Part shown: piece by piece, positions 51,826-60,845 of the stretch
Layout of the letters: every line of letters begins with the position of its first letter
How positions within the stretch are numbered: the first letter of the stretch is position 1
NCBI GenBank assembly: GCA_016744015.1
Contig: JADGFD010000007.1
Coordinates: 1-64,000 of the forward strand
DNA length: 64,000 bases
Source of the DNA: Paracoccaceae bacterium
GTDB lineage: Bacteria; Pseudomonadota; Alphaproteobacteria; Rhodobacterales; Rhodobacteraceae
Direction: 5' to 3'
Translations under genes and position numbers: made by a program
The notes under the pieces: generated by a model
The model's input: only the letters and a program-made list of their open reading frames with translations
What the model was told of the DNA's origin: nothing
Databases searched by the model: none

Positions 51826-51911
51826 ATGCCCGGAATGAGCGGCACATTACAGCCAGCCAGAAAAATGGCCATTCCAATAATGAGCGCGGAGTTTTTGAGC
51901 GTTTTGGGCAT
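51822..51911 (-). CDS. Very small lipoprotein (29 residues)
   Basis: Minus-strand frame: MPKTLKNSALIIGMAIFLAG followed by CNVPLIPGI. It has two Lys near the N-terminus, a hydrophobic stretch and a perfect lipobox LAGC, leaving a mature lipopeptide of nine residues. AGGA lies 9 bases before the ATG. The size is near that of entericidin-type lipoproteins, but the mature part is different. The 3' end overlaps the recF stop by four bases. Function unknown; a gene this short would be missed by common length cut-offs. Confidence 0.65.
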   Translation of the reverse strand: MPKTLKNSALIIGMAIFLAGCNVPLIPGI

Positions 51912-51979
51912 GGCTTGTAATCCTATTTGTTTAGAATAGATCATAGGACCACATTTCAATCGCGGCGTCTACAGGCGCG

Positions 51980-52003
51980 AAAAGCAGGGGCCCTCAAGCC
52001 CCC
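51980..52003 (-). terminator. Possible terminator of acs
   Basis: A short GC-rich hairpin GGGGC (51987-51991) / GCCCC (51998-52002) directly after the acs stop; on the minus strand it is followed by TGCTTTTCG. Weak to moderate intrinsic terminator. Confidence 0.45.
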
Positions 52004-52013
52004 ACTTTGCACT

Positions 52014-53957
52014 TCATTTATTCATCCGGTTTTCGATCAACTCGTCCACCACCGCTGGCTCGGCCAGCGTTGAGGTGTCCCCCAAACTGCCAAAATCATC
52101 CTCGGCGATTTTGCGCAAAATGCGGCGCATAATTTTGCCGGAGCGGGTTTTGGGCAGGCCCGGCGCCCATTGAATGAGGTCGGGCTTGGCGATGGGGCCA
52201 ATTTCAGTGCGCACCCATTTTTCAAGCTCTTTACGTAGTTCGTCAGTTGGCTCCACATCATTCATCAGGGTCACATATGCATAAATGCCTTGGCCCTTTA
52301 TATCATGCGGATAGCCCACAACGGCAGCTTCGGCCACGGCTACATGCGCCACAAGCGCGCTTTCCACCTCAGAGGTCCCCATCCGGTGGCCCGAAACGTT
52401 AATCACGTCGTCCACACGGCCAGTGATCCAATAATCGCCATCGGCGTCACGTTTGCAGCCGTCTCCGGTGAAATAGTAGCCCTTATAATCGGCGAAATAG
52501 GCAGAGATATAGCGCTTATGATCACCCCAAACGGTGCGCATTTGGCCCGGCCAGCTATCAGCTATACAAAGCACGCCAGACGCTTCAACAGATGTAATCT
52601 CTTTGCCGGATTCCGGCTCCAGAATTATCGGCTTAATGCCAAAGAAAGGCCGCATGGCCGAGCCGGGCTTGGTCGCCGTGGCACCGGGCAGCGGGGTCAT
52701 TAGATGGCCACCGGTTTCGGTTTGCCACCATGTGTCAACAATCGGGCAGCTGCCCTTGCCAACCACATCATTATACCACTGCCACGCCTCCGGGTTGATC
52801 GGCTCACCCACAGAGCCAAGCAACTTAAGGCTGGAAAGGTCGCATTTTTCAACCCACTCATTACCCTGCCCCATAAGCGCGCGAATGGCGGTGGGGGCGG
52901 TATAAAATTGGTTTACCTGATGCTTATCACACACTTGCCAGAAGCGGCTGGCATCGGGGTAAGTAGGCACGCCTTCAAACATCACAGTCGTTGCGCCGTT
53001 GGCCAGCGGGCCATAAATGATATAACTGTGGCCGGTGACCCAGCCCACATCAGCCGTGCACCAGAAAATATCTCCCTCGTGGTAATCAAAGGTGTATTGA
53101 TGGGTCATCGCGGCATAGGTGAGGTACCCACCCGAGCTATGCACCACGCCTTTTGGCATGCCGGTGGAGCCAGAGGTATAGAGGATAAACAGCGGGTCTT
53201 CGGCATTCATCACTTCTGGCGGGCAATCGGCAGATACTGTTTTTTCCAGCTCGTGTAGGTAAAAATCGCGGTCGCTTCTCCATGTGGTTTGGCCGCCTGT
53301 ATGCTGCACTACCAACATTTTCACCTTGTCGCTACAATGCAAAAGTGCGGCATCGGTATTGGATTTCAGCGGGGTTTTGCGGCCACCACGGGGCGCATGG
53401 TCAGCCGTGACCACCACCTTGGCTTCAGACGCATTTATCCGGTTCGCAAGCGCATCGGCGGAAAAACCGGCAAACACGATCGAGTGAATGGCGCCAATGC
53501 GGGCACAGGCCAGCATAGCATAGGCCGCCTCAGGGATCATCGGCATATAGAGCACCACACGATCGCCTTTGTTAACGCCCATCTCTTTGAGAACATTGCC
53601 GAATTTGCTAACACGTTCGTGCAGTTCATTGTAAGTAATGCTCTTACTTTGGTCTGGCTCGTCGCCCTCCCAGATAATCGCCACCTGGTCACCGCGGGTT
53701 TCCAAATGGCGGTCAACACAGTTGGCACACACATTCAGCTCACCGTCTTCATACCACTTGATGGACACATCGGGGTATTCAAACGTGGTGTTTTTCACCT
53801 TGGTATAGGGCGTAATCCAATCAAGCCGCTTGCCCTGCTCGCCCCAAAAAGCATCAGGGTCGGATATCGAGGCTTCATACATTTCATGGTATTGCTCAGC
53901 GTTGATATGCGCGTTGGCCACAAAATCTTTTGACGGCGGGTAAAGCGTGTCGGTCAT
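52014..53957 (-). CDS. acs: Acetyl-CoA synthetase
   Basis: A 647-residue AMP-forming acetate-CoA ligase of normal length. Marks: N-terminal ACS extension ([20 protein letters not shown]), the nucleotide loop [17 protein letters not shown], the acetate pocket region with [31 protein letters not shown] and the C-terminal [17 protein letters not shown], whose Lys is the usual acetylation site. It activates acetate (and propionate weakly). It is the last gene downstream of an ABC importer operon, with 21 bases to livF, and near an ScfR-like regulator of short-chain acyl metabolism. Confidence 0.96.
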   Translation of the reverse strand: MTDTLYPPSKDFVANAHINAEQYHEMYEASISDPDAFWGEQGKRLDWITPYTKVKNTTFEYPDVSIKWYEDGELNVCANCVDRHLETRGDQVAIIWEGDEPDQSKSITYNELHERVSKFGNVLKEMGVNKGDRVVLYMPMIPEAAYAMLACARIGAIHSIVFAGFSADALANRINASEAKVVVTADHAPRGGRKTPLKSNTDAALLHCSDKVKMLVVQHTGGQTTWRSDRDFYLHELEKTVSADCPPEVMNAEDPLFILYTSGSTGMPKGVVHSSGGYLTYAAMTHQYTFDYHEGDIFWCTADVGWVTGHSYIIYGPLANGATTVMFEGVPTYPDASRFWQVCDKHQVNQFYTAPTAIRALMGQGNEWVEKCDLSSLKLLGSVGEPINPEAWQWYNDVVGKGSCPIVDTWWQTETGGHLMTPLPGATATKPGSAMRPFFGIKPIILEPESGKEITSVEASGVLCIADSWPGQMRTVWGDHKRYISAYFADYKGYYFTGDGCKRDADGDYWITGRVDDVINVSGHRMGTSEVESALVAHVAVAEAAVVGYPHDIKGQGIYAYVTLMNDVEPTDELRKELEKWVRTEIGPIAKPDLIQWAPGLPKTRSGKIMRRILRKIAEDDFGSLGDTSTLAEPAVVDELIENRMNK

Positions 53958-53978
53958 GTCATATGTCCCGTTTTTTGT

Positions 53979-54704
53979 TTAGATTGCTAGATACTCTTCG
54001 CGAAGCTTCTCATTGTCCAGCACCTCTTGCGCTGTGCCGTCAAAAACTACATGGCCCGTGTCCAAAATCACAGCGCGGTCAGCCAGTTTGAGCGCGGCTA
54101 CGGCGTTTTGCTCAACAATAATGGTGGTTATGCCAAGCTCGCGAATTTCTTGCAGTGTTTTCTCGATTTCCTGCACAATCACGGGGGCGAGGCCCTCATA
54201 AGGCTCATCGAGCAGCAGGATTTTGAGATCACGCGCCAACGCGCGACCAATAGCCAGCATTTGCTGCTCGCCGCCTGAGAGCGTGGTGCCCTCTTGCTTA
54301 CGACGCTCTTTCAGGCGGGGGAATAGCTCAAAAATCCGCTCGATGCTCCAGCCATGCGGCGGGGCAATTTGGGCAAGTTTCAGGTTTTCTTCCACCGTCA
54401 GGCCTTGGATAATCCGACGGTCTTCCGGCACAAGGCCAACGCCAGCCTGCGAGGCCTGATAGCTTTTCATCTCATGAATTGGCTGGTGGTCCAGCCAGAT
54501 TTCACCACTTTTCAGCTCTGGGTCGGCCAGCCGTGCAATGGTGCGCAAGGTCGAGGTTTTACCCGCACCATTACGGCCCAATAGCGCCAGAATCTCGCCT
54601 TCGTGCACGTTAAAAGAAACACCCTGCACAATGTAGCTTTCGCCATAATAAGCATGAATATCATGCACCGAAAAGTATACCGGCTTGTTGGTTTTATCGT
54701 TCAT
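53979..54704 (-). CDS. Branched-chain-type ABC transporter ATPase (LivF type)
   Basis: A 241-residue ABC ATPase: Walker A LLGRNGAGKTSTLRT, Q-loop VPEDRRI, signature LSGGEQQMLAIGRALA, Walker B ILLLDEPYEGLAP, and the H-loop position occupied in TTIIVEQNAVAAL (Gln in place of His, as usual for LivF proteins). With LivG it powers uptake through the HM permeases. Overlaps livG by four bases. Confidence 0.93.
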   Translation of the reverse strand: MNDKTNKPVYFSVHDIHAYYGESYIVQGVSFNVHEGEILALLGRNGAGKTSTLRTIARLADPELKSGEIWLDHQPIHEMKSYQASQAGVGLVPEDRRIIQGLTVEENLKLAQIAPPHGWSIERIFELFPRLKERRKQEGTTLSGGEQQMLAIGRALARDLKILLLDEPYEGLAPVIVQEIEKTLQEIRELGITTIIVEQNAVAALKLADRAVILDTGHVVFDGTAQEVLDNEKLREEYLAI

Positions 54705-55459
54705 ACTTCGGCCTCCCCGAGATAGGCTTCGCGCACCTTGGGGTGGCCCTTAATTTCGTCTGGTAGACCCTCGGCAATGATGGTCCCTTGCGCCAGCACC
54801 GAGATGGTGGTCGCCAGTGAAAACACCACATGCATATCATGCTCAATGATCACTTTGGTGATGTTGCGGGACTCGCCAATATGCTTAAGCAGGTCAATCG
54901 TGTTATTGGTGTCTGCCCGCGCCATGCCCGCTGTTGGCTCATCCAGCAGCAGCAGTTTTGGCTCCTGCACAAGGCACATCGCCATTTCCAAACGGCGTTT
55001 GTCACCGCGGGAAAGTGAGCCAGCATGGGCATTCATTTTTTCTTTCATGCCCATATCTTCAAGGATATCCTCGGCTTGTTGCCGTATCTCTTTATCCCGC
55101 ATTACGCGGGCAAAGGCATTCACCTTAAACGCGCCGTCACGGTGGGCAAAGCAAGGGATCATCACGTTTTCAAATACGCTGAGGTCGGTGAAAATCTCGG
55201 GGGTTTGAAACACGCGGGACACACCGAGCTGGTTGATCTCATGCGGTTTTTTACCCAGCACCGGCTGGCCGTTAAACTTAACAGAGCCAGTATCAGGCTT
55301 GAGCTTGCCAATCAGGCAATTCAAGAAGGTGGATTTCCCCGCCCCGTTTGGCCCGATCAGCGCGTGCACCGAGCCTTCGGCCACATCAAGGTTAACATTG
55401 TTAAGCGCCTGCAAACCGCCAAAGCGTTTGTTGACGTTTTGAACTTCGAGAATACCCAT
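54701..55459 (-). CDS. Branched-chain-type ABC transporter ATPase (LivG type)
   Basis: A 252-residue ABC ATPase: Walker A LIGPNGAGKSTFLNC, signature LSRGDKRRLEMAMCLV (SRGD variant of the canonical SGGQ), Walker B LLLLDEPTAGMAR, H-loop VIIEHDMHVV. The LSRGD variant is a small departure that is also seen in urea/amide-type relatives. It starts in the stop region of livM (one-base overlap). Confidence 0.93.
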   Translation of the reverse strand: MGILEVQNVNKRFGGLQALNNVNLDVAEGSVHALIGPNGAGKSTFLNCLIGKLKPDTGSVKFNGQPVLGKKPHEINQLGVSRVFQTPEIFTDLSVFENVMIPCFAHRDGAFKVNAFARVMRDKEIRQQAEDILEDMGMKEKMNAHAGSLSRGDKRRLEMAMCLVQEPKLLLLDEPTAGMARADTNNTIDLLKHIGESRNITKVIIEHDMHVVFSLATTISVLAQGTIIAEGLPDEIKGHPKVREAYLGEAEV

Positions 55460-56613
55460 TATTCTATCCCCACTTTGGCCGCACGTCTGTTGGCACCAGT
55501 TATAACGCGACCAATCCTTTTGGCCCCGTCCACCAGCCCGCCGGGCAGGAAGATCACCACCAGCATAAACAGCGCCCCAAGCGTAAGGTGCCAGCCTTTG
55601 CCGACAAAGGGCGAGATGATAACAACCATGGCGTTATCAAGCCATTCAGGCATGATGGCAAACCAGCCGTGCAACACACCATCGTTGATTTTGGAGAAGA
55701 TGTTCTCAAAGTATTTGATGAACACCGCGCCCAAAATAGGCCCGATTAATGTGCCCATGCCGCCAAGCACCACCATCAACACCACTTCTCCACCAACGGT
55801 CCATTGCATACGCTCAGCGCCTGCCAGTGGGTCCATCGAGGCCAGCAAGCCGCCCGCGAGGCCAGCAAACATGCCAGAGATCACAAAGGCTGCAAGGGTA
55901 TAGGGGCGCGAACTGATGCCGGTGTAATTCAGCCTTGTCTGGTTGGTTTTAACGGCCCGCAGCATCAGCCCGAAGGGTGAGCGGAAAATGCGGATTGAAA
56001 TCCAGAAGGACGCGATGAGCAGAATGGCGCATACGTAGTAGCCCCAGTTAAATTGCAGATCATAGCCAAAAACGGTCGGGTTCCAGAAGACCTCTTTCAT
56101 CTCTAGACCAAAGAAATTGGTGGAGGGCAAGCTGCCTGCATCGCCCGCCGCATCAAGGACGCGGGCATCATCCAGCCGAAGCTGCAAGCCCGTTTCCCCA
56201 TTAGTGAGCGGGGTCAGCACTGAATAGGCCAGATTATAGCTCATCTGCGCCAACGCCAGTGTGAGGATCGAGAAATAGATCCCCGAACGCCGCAGACTGA
56301 CATAACCTATGAGCAGGGAAAACACTCCCGCGACTACGATAGAGAGCAAAAGTGCGGGCACAATGTTCATGCTCAGAAGCTTAAACATCCAGACAGCGGA
56401 GTAGGAACCCACACCCAGAAAGGCGGCATGGCCAAAGCTAAGGTAGCCAGTGAGGCCAAACAGGATGTTAAACCCGATGGCAAAAATCCCATATATCGCA
56501 AAGCGTTGCAACAGGTCTGGGTAGGCAGCGCCCGTGGGCGCAAAGATCAAGGGTGCAGCCAAAACAACACAGGCAAATATGATCAGAAGGAAACGGTCTT
56601 TCATTAGGTTCAT
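55459..56613 (-). CDS. Branched-chain-type ABC permease (LivM type)
   Basis: A 384-residue permease with about ten hydrophobic segments and the LivM blocks [33 protein letters not shown] and the coupling segment [20 protein letters not shown]. Pairs with the LivH-type protein to form the membrane channel. GGAGG precedes the ATG at 56613. It carries a longer periplasmic loop (about 145-185) than the minimal LivM. Confidence 0.92.
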   Translation of the reverse strand: MNLMKDRFLLIIFACVVLAAPLIFAPTGAAYPDLLQRFAIYGIFAIGFNILFGLTGYLSFGHAAFLGVGSYSAVWMFKLLSMNIVPALLLSIVVAGVFSLLIGYVSLRRSGIYFSILTLALAQMSYNLAYSVLTPLTNGETGLQLRLDDARVLDAAGDAGSLPSTNFFGLEMKEVFWNPTVFGYDLQFNWGYYVCAILLIASFWISIRIFRSPFGLMLRAVKTNQTRLNYTGISSRPYTLAAFVISGMFAGLAGGLLASMDPLAGAERMQWTVGGEVVLMVVLGGMGTLIGPILGAVFIKYFENIFSKINDGVLHGWFAIMPEWLDNAMVVIISPFVGKGWHLTLGALFMLVVIFLPGGLVDGAKRIGRVITGANRRAAKVGIE

Positions 56614-56617
56614 GTCC

Positions 56618-57700
56618 TTATTCCTCCATCATGCCAGCTTTGCCCATCAGCCCACGAGGCCGAACCAGCAAGACCAACACAGCAACAAGGTAGATAACGA
56701 TTTGATCCAAGCCCTTAATAAAGGTTAAGATGAAATCAAAATCGAGATATACCCATTCAAGTGCGGTGATAATATATTCCTTGGCTTCCGGCATCGAAGC
56801 GAAGCTCTCAAGTATGCCGAGCAAAAAGCCCGCAGCCACAGCACCGGGCAAACTGCCCATGCCGCCAACCACAACCACCACAAAGCTCAGCACCAGAAAG
56901 TCCATGCCCATATGGTAATTTGGCGGATTAATCGGCGTATACATTACGCCCGCAAGGCCCGCCACTGCGGCGGCCACGCCAAACATAATGGTGAAGCGCT
57001 TGTCGATATTAATGCCCAGTAAGCCCACGGTTTCGCGGTCTGCCATGCCAGCCCGCACAACCATCCCAAAGGTGGTAAAGCGCAAAAAGGCAAACACGCC
57101 GCCAATAATCAGGACCGAGAAGCAAAAGTAAACCAAGCGCCAGAGCGGGTAAATAACCGAATTTTCGGCCATGCCGATCATCATGCCAAAATCAACCGAG
57201 CCTTTTAGAAGATCAGGTGCCGATTGTGGAATGGGGTTGGCGCCGTAAACGGCTTTAATAATCTCTTGCAGCACAATCGCGAGGCCGAAGGTTACCAGAA
57301 TCTGGTCGGCATGCGGACGATTATAGAAGTGCTTGATGAGGCCGCGCTCCATGATGATCCCAATCAGGATCATAACCGGAATGGCGACAATCACCGAGAC
57401 CAGCACCGACCATTCGATCATCCAAAACCCAAAATTGCCAAACCATTCGGTCACATAGGGCGTTTTGATCTTGGCCGGATTTCCAAGGAAATCGGTTTTC
57501 ACAGGATCAAGGGTGATTTTGGATATCTCCAGCACTTTGCCCATGGTCACCGCTACAAAAGCGCCGATCATAAACAGTGCCCCGTGGGCGAAGTTGACCA
57601 CGCCGAGCGTGCCAAAAATCAGGGTCAGGCCCAAGGCGATCAGCGCATAAGCACTGCCCTTGTCTATCCCGTTTAGAATTTGCAGAAGGATGGCGTCCAT
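56618..57700 (-). CDS. Branched-chain-type ABC permease (LivH type)
   Basis: A 360-residue permease with about eight to nine helices: [40 protein letters not shown], and the conserved [10 protein letters not shown] and [10 protein letters not shown] blocks. The loop at about 55-85 is longer than in E. coli LivH. Expression relative to the binding-protein gene is probably reduced by a hairpin at 57753-57777 in the gap upstream. Confidence 0.92.
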   Translation of the reverse strand: MDAILLQILNGIDKGSAYALIALGLTLIFGTLGVVNFAHGALFMIGAFVAVTMGKVLEISKITLDPVKTDFLGNPAKIKTPYVTEWFGNFGFWMIEWSVLVSVIVAIPVMILIGIIMERGLIKHFYNRPHADQILVTFGLAIVLQEIIKAVYGANPIPQSAPDLLKGSVDFGMMIGMAENSVIYPLWRLVYFCFSVLIIGGVFAFLRFTTFGMVVRAGMADRETVGLLGINIDKRFTIMFGVAAAVAGLAGVMYTPINPPNYHMGMDFLVLSFVVVVVGGMGSLPGAVAAGFLLGILESFASMPEAKEYIITALEWVYLDFDFILTFIKGLDQIVIYLVAVLVLLVRPRGLMGKAGMMEE

Positions 57701-57752
57701 AGCTCGGCCCGCTCCGTTTTATGAGAATGAGGTCTGCAGGTTTGCAGAAAAG

Positions 57753-57777
57753 CCGGCCGCGCGCAAGGCGCGACCGG
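57753..57777 (-). terminator. Attenuator-like hairpin between binding-protein and permease genes
   Basis: CCGGCCGCGC (57753-57762) pairs with GCGCGACCGG (57768-57777), 9 of 10 positions, five-base loop. On the minus strand it is followed by CTTTTC. Partial termination here would give more binding protein than permease mRNA, a common layout in ABC operons. Confidence 0.6.
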
Positions 57778-57799
57778 AAGGTGTTCCCGAGGGGGAAAC

Positions 57800-59146
57800 T
57801 TAGCCGCCGGCGTTACAAGCACCCAGCGCACCGCCCGCAAACATCGGGTGGTCAACTGCGTATTCAACTTGCGCACGTGGCGTAACCTGAACAACTTCCA
57901 GAAGGTCAAACTCGGAAGTCGGGTTCTCTTTACCTTTCACAACCAGCACGTCTTTGAAGCACTGGTGGTCTTCGGCACGATACTCAACTTCGCCGTTACC
58001 AAGGCCAGAGAAGGTAAAGCCTTCAAGCGCTTCAGCAACACCACAAGGATTGTGGGTGCCAGCGCGCTCACACGCGTCTGCATAAAGCAGCGTTTGGCAG
58101 TAAACTGTGTGTGCAGCCTGAGATGGCGGGAAGCCATACTCTTCACCAAAGCTCTTAACAAAGGCTTTTGAGCCTTCGTCTTGCAAGGACCAGTGCCAGT
58201 TGGTAGAGCCAAAGATGCCCTTAACGTTTTCGCCAGCACCGCGCGCCATGAGGCGTGAGTAAAGCGGCACAACAATCTCGAAGTTCTTGCCGTTGACCAT
58301 TTTATCCCGCAGGCCAAACTGCACAGCAGAGGTCAGCGAGTTGATCATGTTACCACCGTAGTGGTTCAGAACCAGCACATCAGCGCCGGAGTTGAGCACA
58401 GGGGCAACATAGGAGCTGAAGTCTGTTGTGGTCAGCGGTGTAAGCACGTTGGCGGCGGTCTGCCAGCCTTTGGCTTCGGTCGCAGCTTGGATAGACTCCT
58501 GCTGGGTCCAGCCCCAAGTGTAGTCAGCTGTCAGGTGGTAAGCTGTACGATCGGTGCCATACATTTCAGCAAGCACAGGCGCCAGCGCAGCCGCAGACAT
58601 GTAGCCGTTAAAGAAGTGTCGGAAACCATTGGCTTTTTTGTCTTTGCCGGTTGTATCATTCGAGTGTGTCAAGCCCGCCATAAAGATAACACCAGCTTCT
58701 TGGCAAAGGCCCTGAACAGCAATCGCCACGCCCGAAGAAGAGCCGCCAGTGATCATCACGGCGCCGTCTTTTTGGATCATGGACTGTGCAGATGCACGCG
58801 CCGCGTCAGATTTGGTCTGAGTGTCGCCAGTTACAAACGCAACCTCTTTGCCCAAAATCCCGTTGCCTTTAAGCTCTTTGGACGAGAATGTGTTCATCAT
58901 CCCGCCATCGCCCTGGCCGTTCAGGTGCTTAACAGCAAGCTCATAAGCGCGCAGTTCGTCAGCGCCCTCATCAGCATAAGCGCCGGTTTGTGGAACGTTA
59001 AAGCCAAGCGTTACCGTGCTGCCTGTTGGCGCATTGGTATAGCCCGCGTGGCCAGCAGCCGTCAAAATCGTTGGCATTGCCATGCCAGCGCCAACAGCGG
59101 CCCCGGTCTTTAGCAACCCACGACGGTTCATTATAAGTTTAGACAT
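57800..59146 (-). CDS. Substrate-binding protein of the ABC importer
   Basis: A 448-residue periplasmic binding protein of the Peripla_BP_6 (Leu/Ile/Val, urea/amide) type. The N-terminus MSKLIMNRRGLLKTGAAVGA is a twin-arginine (Tat) signal; most relatives use Sec. Body blocks: TVTLGFNVPQTGAYADEGAD, MITGGSSSGVAIAVQGLCQE, YGTDRTAYHLTADYTWGWTQ. Four or more Cys in the C-terminal half (YCQTLLYADACERAGTHNPC, CFKDV, ACNAGG) suggest disulphides. Ligand unknown; the acs and ScfR-like genes suggest a small carboxylate or an amide, which is inference. GGGAGG precedes the ATG. Confidence 0.9.
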   Translation of the reverse strand: MSKLIMNRRGLLKTGAAVGAGMAMPTILTAAGHAGYTNAPTGSTVTLGFNVPQTGAYADEGADELRAYELAVKHLNGQGDGGMMNTFSSKELKGNGILGKEVAFVTGDTQTKSDAARASAQSMIQKDGAVMITGGSSSGVAIAVQGLCQEAGVIFMAGLTHSNDTTGKDKKANGFRHFFNGYMSAAALAPVLAEMYGTDRTAYHLTADYTWGWTQQESIQAATEAKGWQTAANVLTPLTTTDFSSYVAPVLNSGADVLVLNHYGGNMINSLTSAVQFGLRDKMVNGKNFEIVVPLYSRLMARGAGENVKGIFGSTNWHWSLQDEGSKAFVKSFGEEYGFPPSQAAHTVYCQTLLYADACERAGTHNPCGVAEALEGFTFSGLGNGEVEYRAEDHQCFKDVLVVKGKENPTSEFDLLEVVQVTPRAQVEYAVDHPMFAGGALGACNAGG

Positions 59147-59340
59147 GAATTTCCTCCCATTCGTGTCGGTGTCTCCGGCGAACCGGTGCAGCTATGTTGC
59201 CGCTGGGTTATTCTGGAGGGGTTTGTTAACTTTGCAATAACTGATTGTGTTTACAGCGAAAATTTGTAAAAGTATTGTTAATGAACATCGGTATACTGTA
59301 AACTAATTTTCATCGCAAAGCGGCAAAGGCTTGGAATTCC
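59147..59340. promoter_or_regulatory. Divergent control region between ABC operon and ScfR-like regulator
   Basis: AT-rich. Several related short motifs stand in it: TTTGCAAT (59231-59238), TTTACA (59250-59255), TTTGTAAA (59263-59270), TGTAAA (59297-59302) and CGCAAAG near 59314. TTTACA and TGTAAA form an inverted repeat with a nine-base gap. ScfR/PccR-type regulators are known to bind TTTGCAAA-like repeats, so these are likely binding sites for the adjacent regulator. Confidence 0.5.
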
Positions 59341-60693
59341 ATGCGAAAATCACTTTCGGGCACCCGCATACGTGAGCAACGTAGGCAAGCAAAGCTGACC
59401 CAAAAAGCGCTGGCTTCAATGGCCGGGATCTCCGCATCCTACCTAAACCTGATCGAGCACAACCGCCGCGCAGTGGCGGGCAAGGTGCTTTTGTCAATCG
59501 CACGGGTGCTTGATGTGCCCGCCTCCAGCCTGTCTGACGGGGTAGATTCGGCAAAAATCAGTGACCTGCATGAGGCGGCGGCGCACCACCCGAGCATAGG
59601 CGCCGAGGTGGCGGGAATTGAGGAACTGGCAGGGCGTTTCCCGGGCTGGGCCCAGATGATTGCCGCACTTTACCGGCAAACGCGAGATCAGGAAGCGATG
59701 ATTACAGCGCTGTCAGACCGCCTTACGCATGACCCGTTTTTGGCCGAAAGCCTGCATGGGATGCTGTCTAATATCACGGCCATTCGATCCACATCTAACA
59801 TCCTGAAAAACATTGAAGATATAGAGCCGGAAAAGCAGGCGCGCTTCCATACCATCATCCATGAGGAAAGCCGCCGCCTGACGGATTCAGCGCAGTCACT
59901 CGTGCATTATTTTGACAAAAAAGCTGACCCGAAGGCGGGCATTGCTACGCCACAGGAAGAGCTAGACAGCTTTTTGAACCGGCATAATTATGCCTTTCCC
60001 CAGCTCGACCACCTCGGCGAAGCCCCCGCAACCACGGTGGAAGTGGCCTATATCGTTAACCGGATTATGGCTGATGATGGTGGCGTAGAAAACTCCGAAA
60101 CCAACCGCTTGGTCACTGCATTTTTGCAAAACTACGCCCAAGATGCCCAAGCCATTCCGCAAAGTGATTTCACCAAAGCCGTGCGGCGCAGCCACTATAA
60201 CCCCTCTCAAATTGCCAGCAGTTTTGGCACTGATCTACACACCGCCTTCCGCCGCCTCGCCTTTCAAGACCCAAGCCAAACGGCAGCCCCCCCGATGGGC
60301 TTGATCATCGCCAATGCCGCTGGCCGCGCACTCGTTCGTCGCCCGATCGCCGATTTCGCCTTCCCGCGTCATGGCAACGCCTGCCCGCTCTGGCCACTCT
60401 TTCAGGCCTTTGCCACCCCGCAAATTCCGGTGGCGGCACTGCTGGAGCTCCCCGGCAAGCACAAATTTATCGGGCTGGCCATTGCAGAGGCCCAATCCAC
60501 TCCAACCTTCGGTCGCCCACCCGAGCTTAACGCCGCCATGCTGATTATTCACCATGAACAACGTGCTCTGCTGGCCGATTGGCTGTCAGACCTCGGGGCC
60601 GCCCAGCCCATTGGCATTACCTGCCGGATTTGCCCGCGGCGAGACTGTGCAGCCAGAACCGAGCCACAAATTCTGGGTGATGAGGCAAGCTAG
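59341..60693 (+). CDS. ScfR-like short-chain acyl regulator with embedded HisKA-like helices
   Basis: A 450-residue regulator. An XRE HTH lies at about 8-62 (IREQRRQAKLTQKALASMAG, SASYLNLIEHNRRA). The C-terminal DUF2083-type domain ends with CRICPRRDCAARTEPQILG, the hallmark of the ScfR/RamB/PccR family, which sense short-chain acyl-CoAs. Between them, about 130-192, HGMLSNITAIRSTSNIL and HEESRRLTDSAQSL match the dimerisation/phospho-acceptor helices of histidine kinases, with His139 at the H-box position; no ATPase domain follows. It is divergent from the ABC importer/acs operon and very likely controls it. Confidence 0.87.
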   Translation: MRKSLSGTRIREQRRQAKLTQKALASMAGISASYLNLIEHNRRAVAGKVLLSIARVLDVPASSLSDGVDSAKISDLHEAAAHHPSIGAEVAGIEELAGRFPGWAQMIAALYRQTRDQEAMITALSDRLTHDPFLAESLHGMLSNITAIRSTSNILKNIEDIEPEKQARFHTIIHEESRRLTDSAQSLVHYFDKKADPKAGIATPQEELDSFLNRHNYAFPQLDHLGEAPATTVEVAYIVNRIMADDGGVENSETNRLVTAFLQNYAQDAQAIPQSDFTKAVRRSHYNPSQIASSFGTDLHTAFRRLAFQDPSQTAAPPMGLIIANAAGRALVRRPIADFAFPRHGNACPLWPLFQAFATPQIPVAALLELPGKHKFIGLAIAEAQSTPTFGRPPELNAAMLIIHHEQRALLADWLSDLGAAQPIGITCRICPRRDCAARTEPQILGDEAS

Positions 60694-60750
60694 GCAAAGG
60701 GGCCAGCCCCCTCGCTGCGCTCACCCCCGGGATATTTTGACAATTTGGAA
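60694..60750. repeat. GC-rich intergenic repeat, relative of repeat A
   Basis: AGGGGCCAGCCCCCTCGCTG followed by CGCTCACCCCCGGGATATTT: same layout as 1-78 (GGGG...CCCC arms, then CTGCGC, a C-run and GATATTTTG in place of GAGTATTTGG). Placed after the ScfR-like gene, between convergent genes. Confidence 0.5.
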
Positions 60751-60777
60751 ACTGATAGCTTTTTCAAATTCGCAGCC

Positions 60778-60825
60778 GTTGCAGCGCGGCGCGGGCACCA
60801 TATTGCCAAGCAGGGCGACGGTAGT
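60778..60825. repeat. Dispersed repeat B, copy 3
   Basis: GTTGCAGCGCGGCGCGGGCA followed by CCATATTGCCAAGCAGGGCG. Closest to copy 1 at 11347 and copy 2 at 24633. It lies just past the 3' end of the P450 gene. Confidence 0.6.
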
Positions 60826-60845
60826 CGCGCGAAGCGAGACCACAT

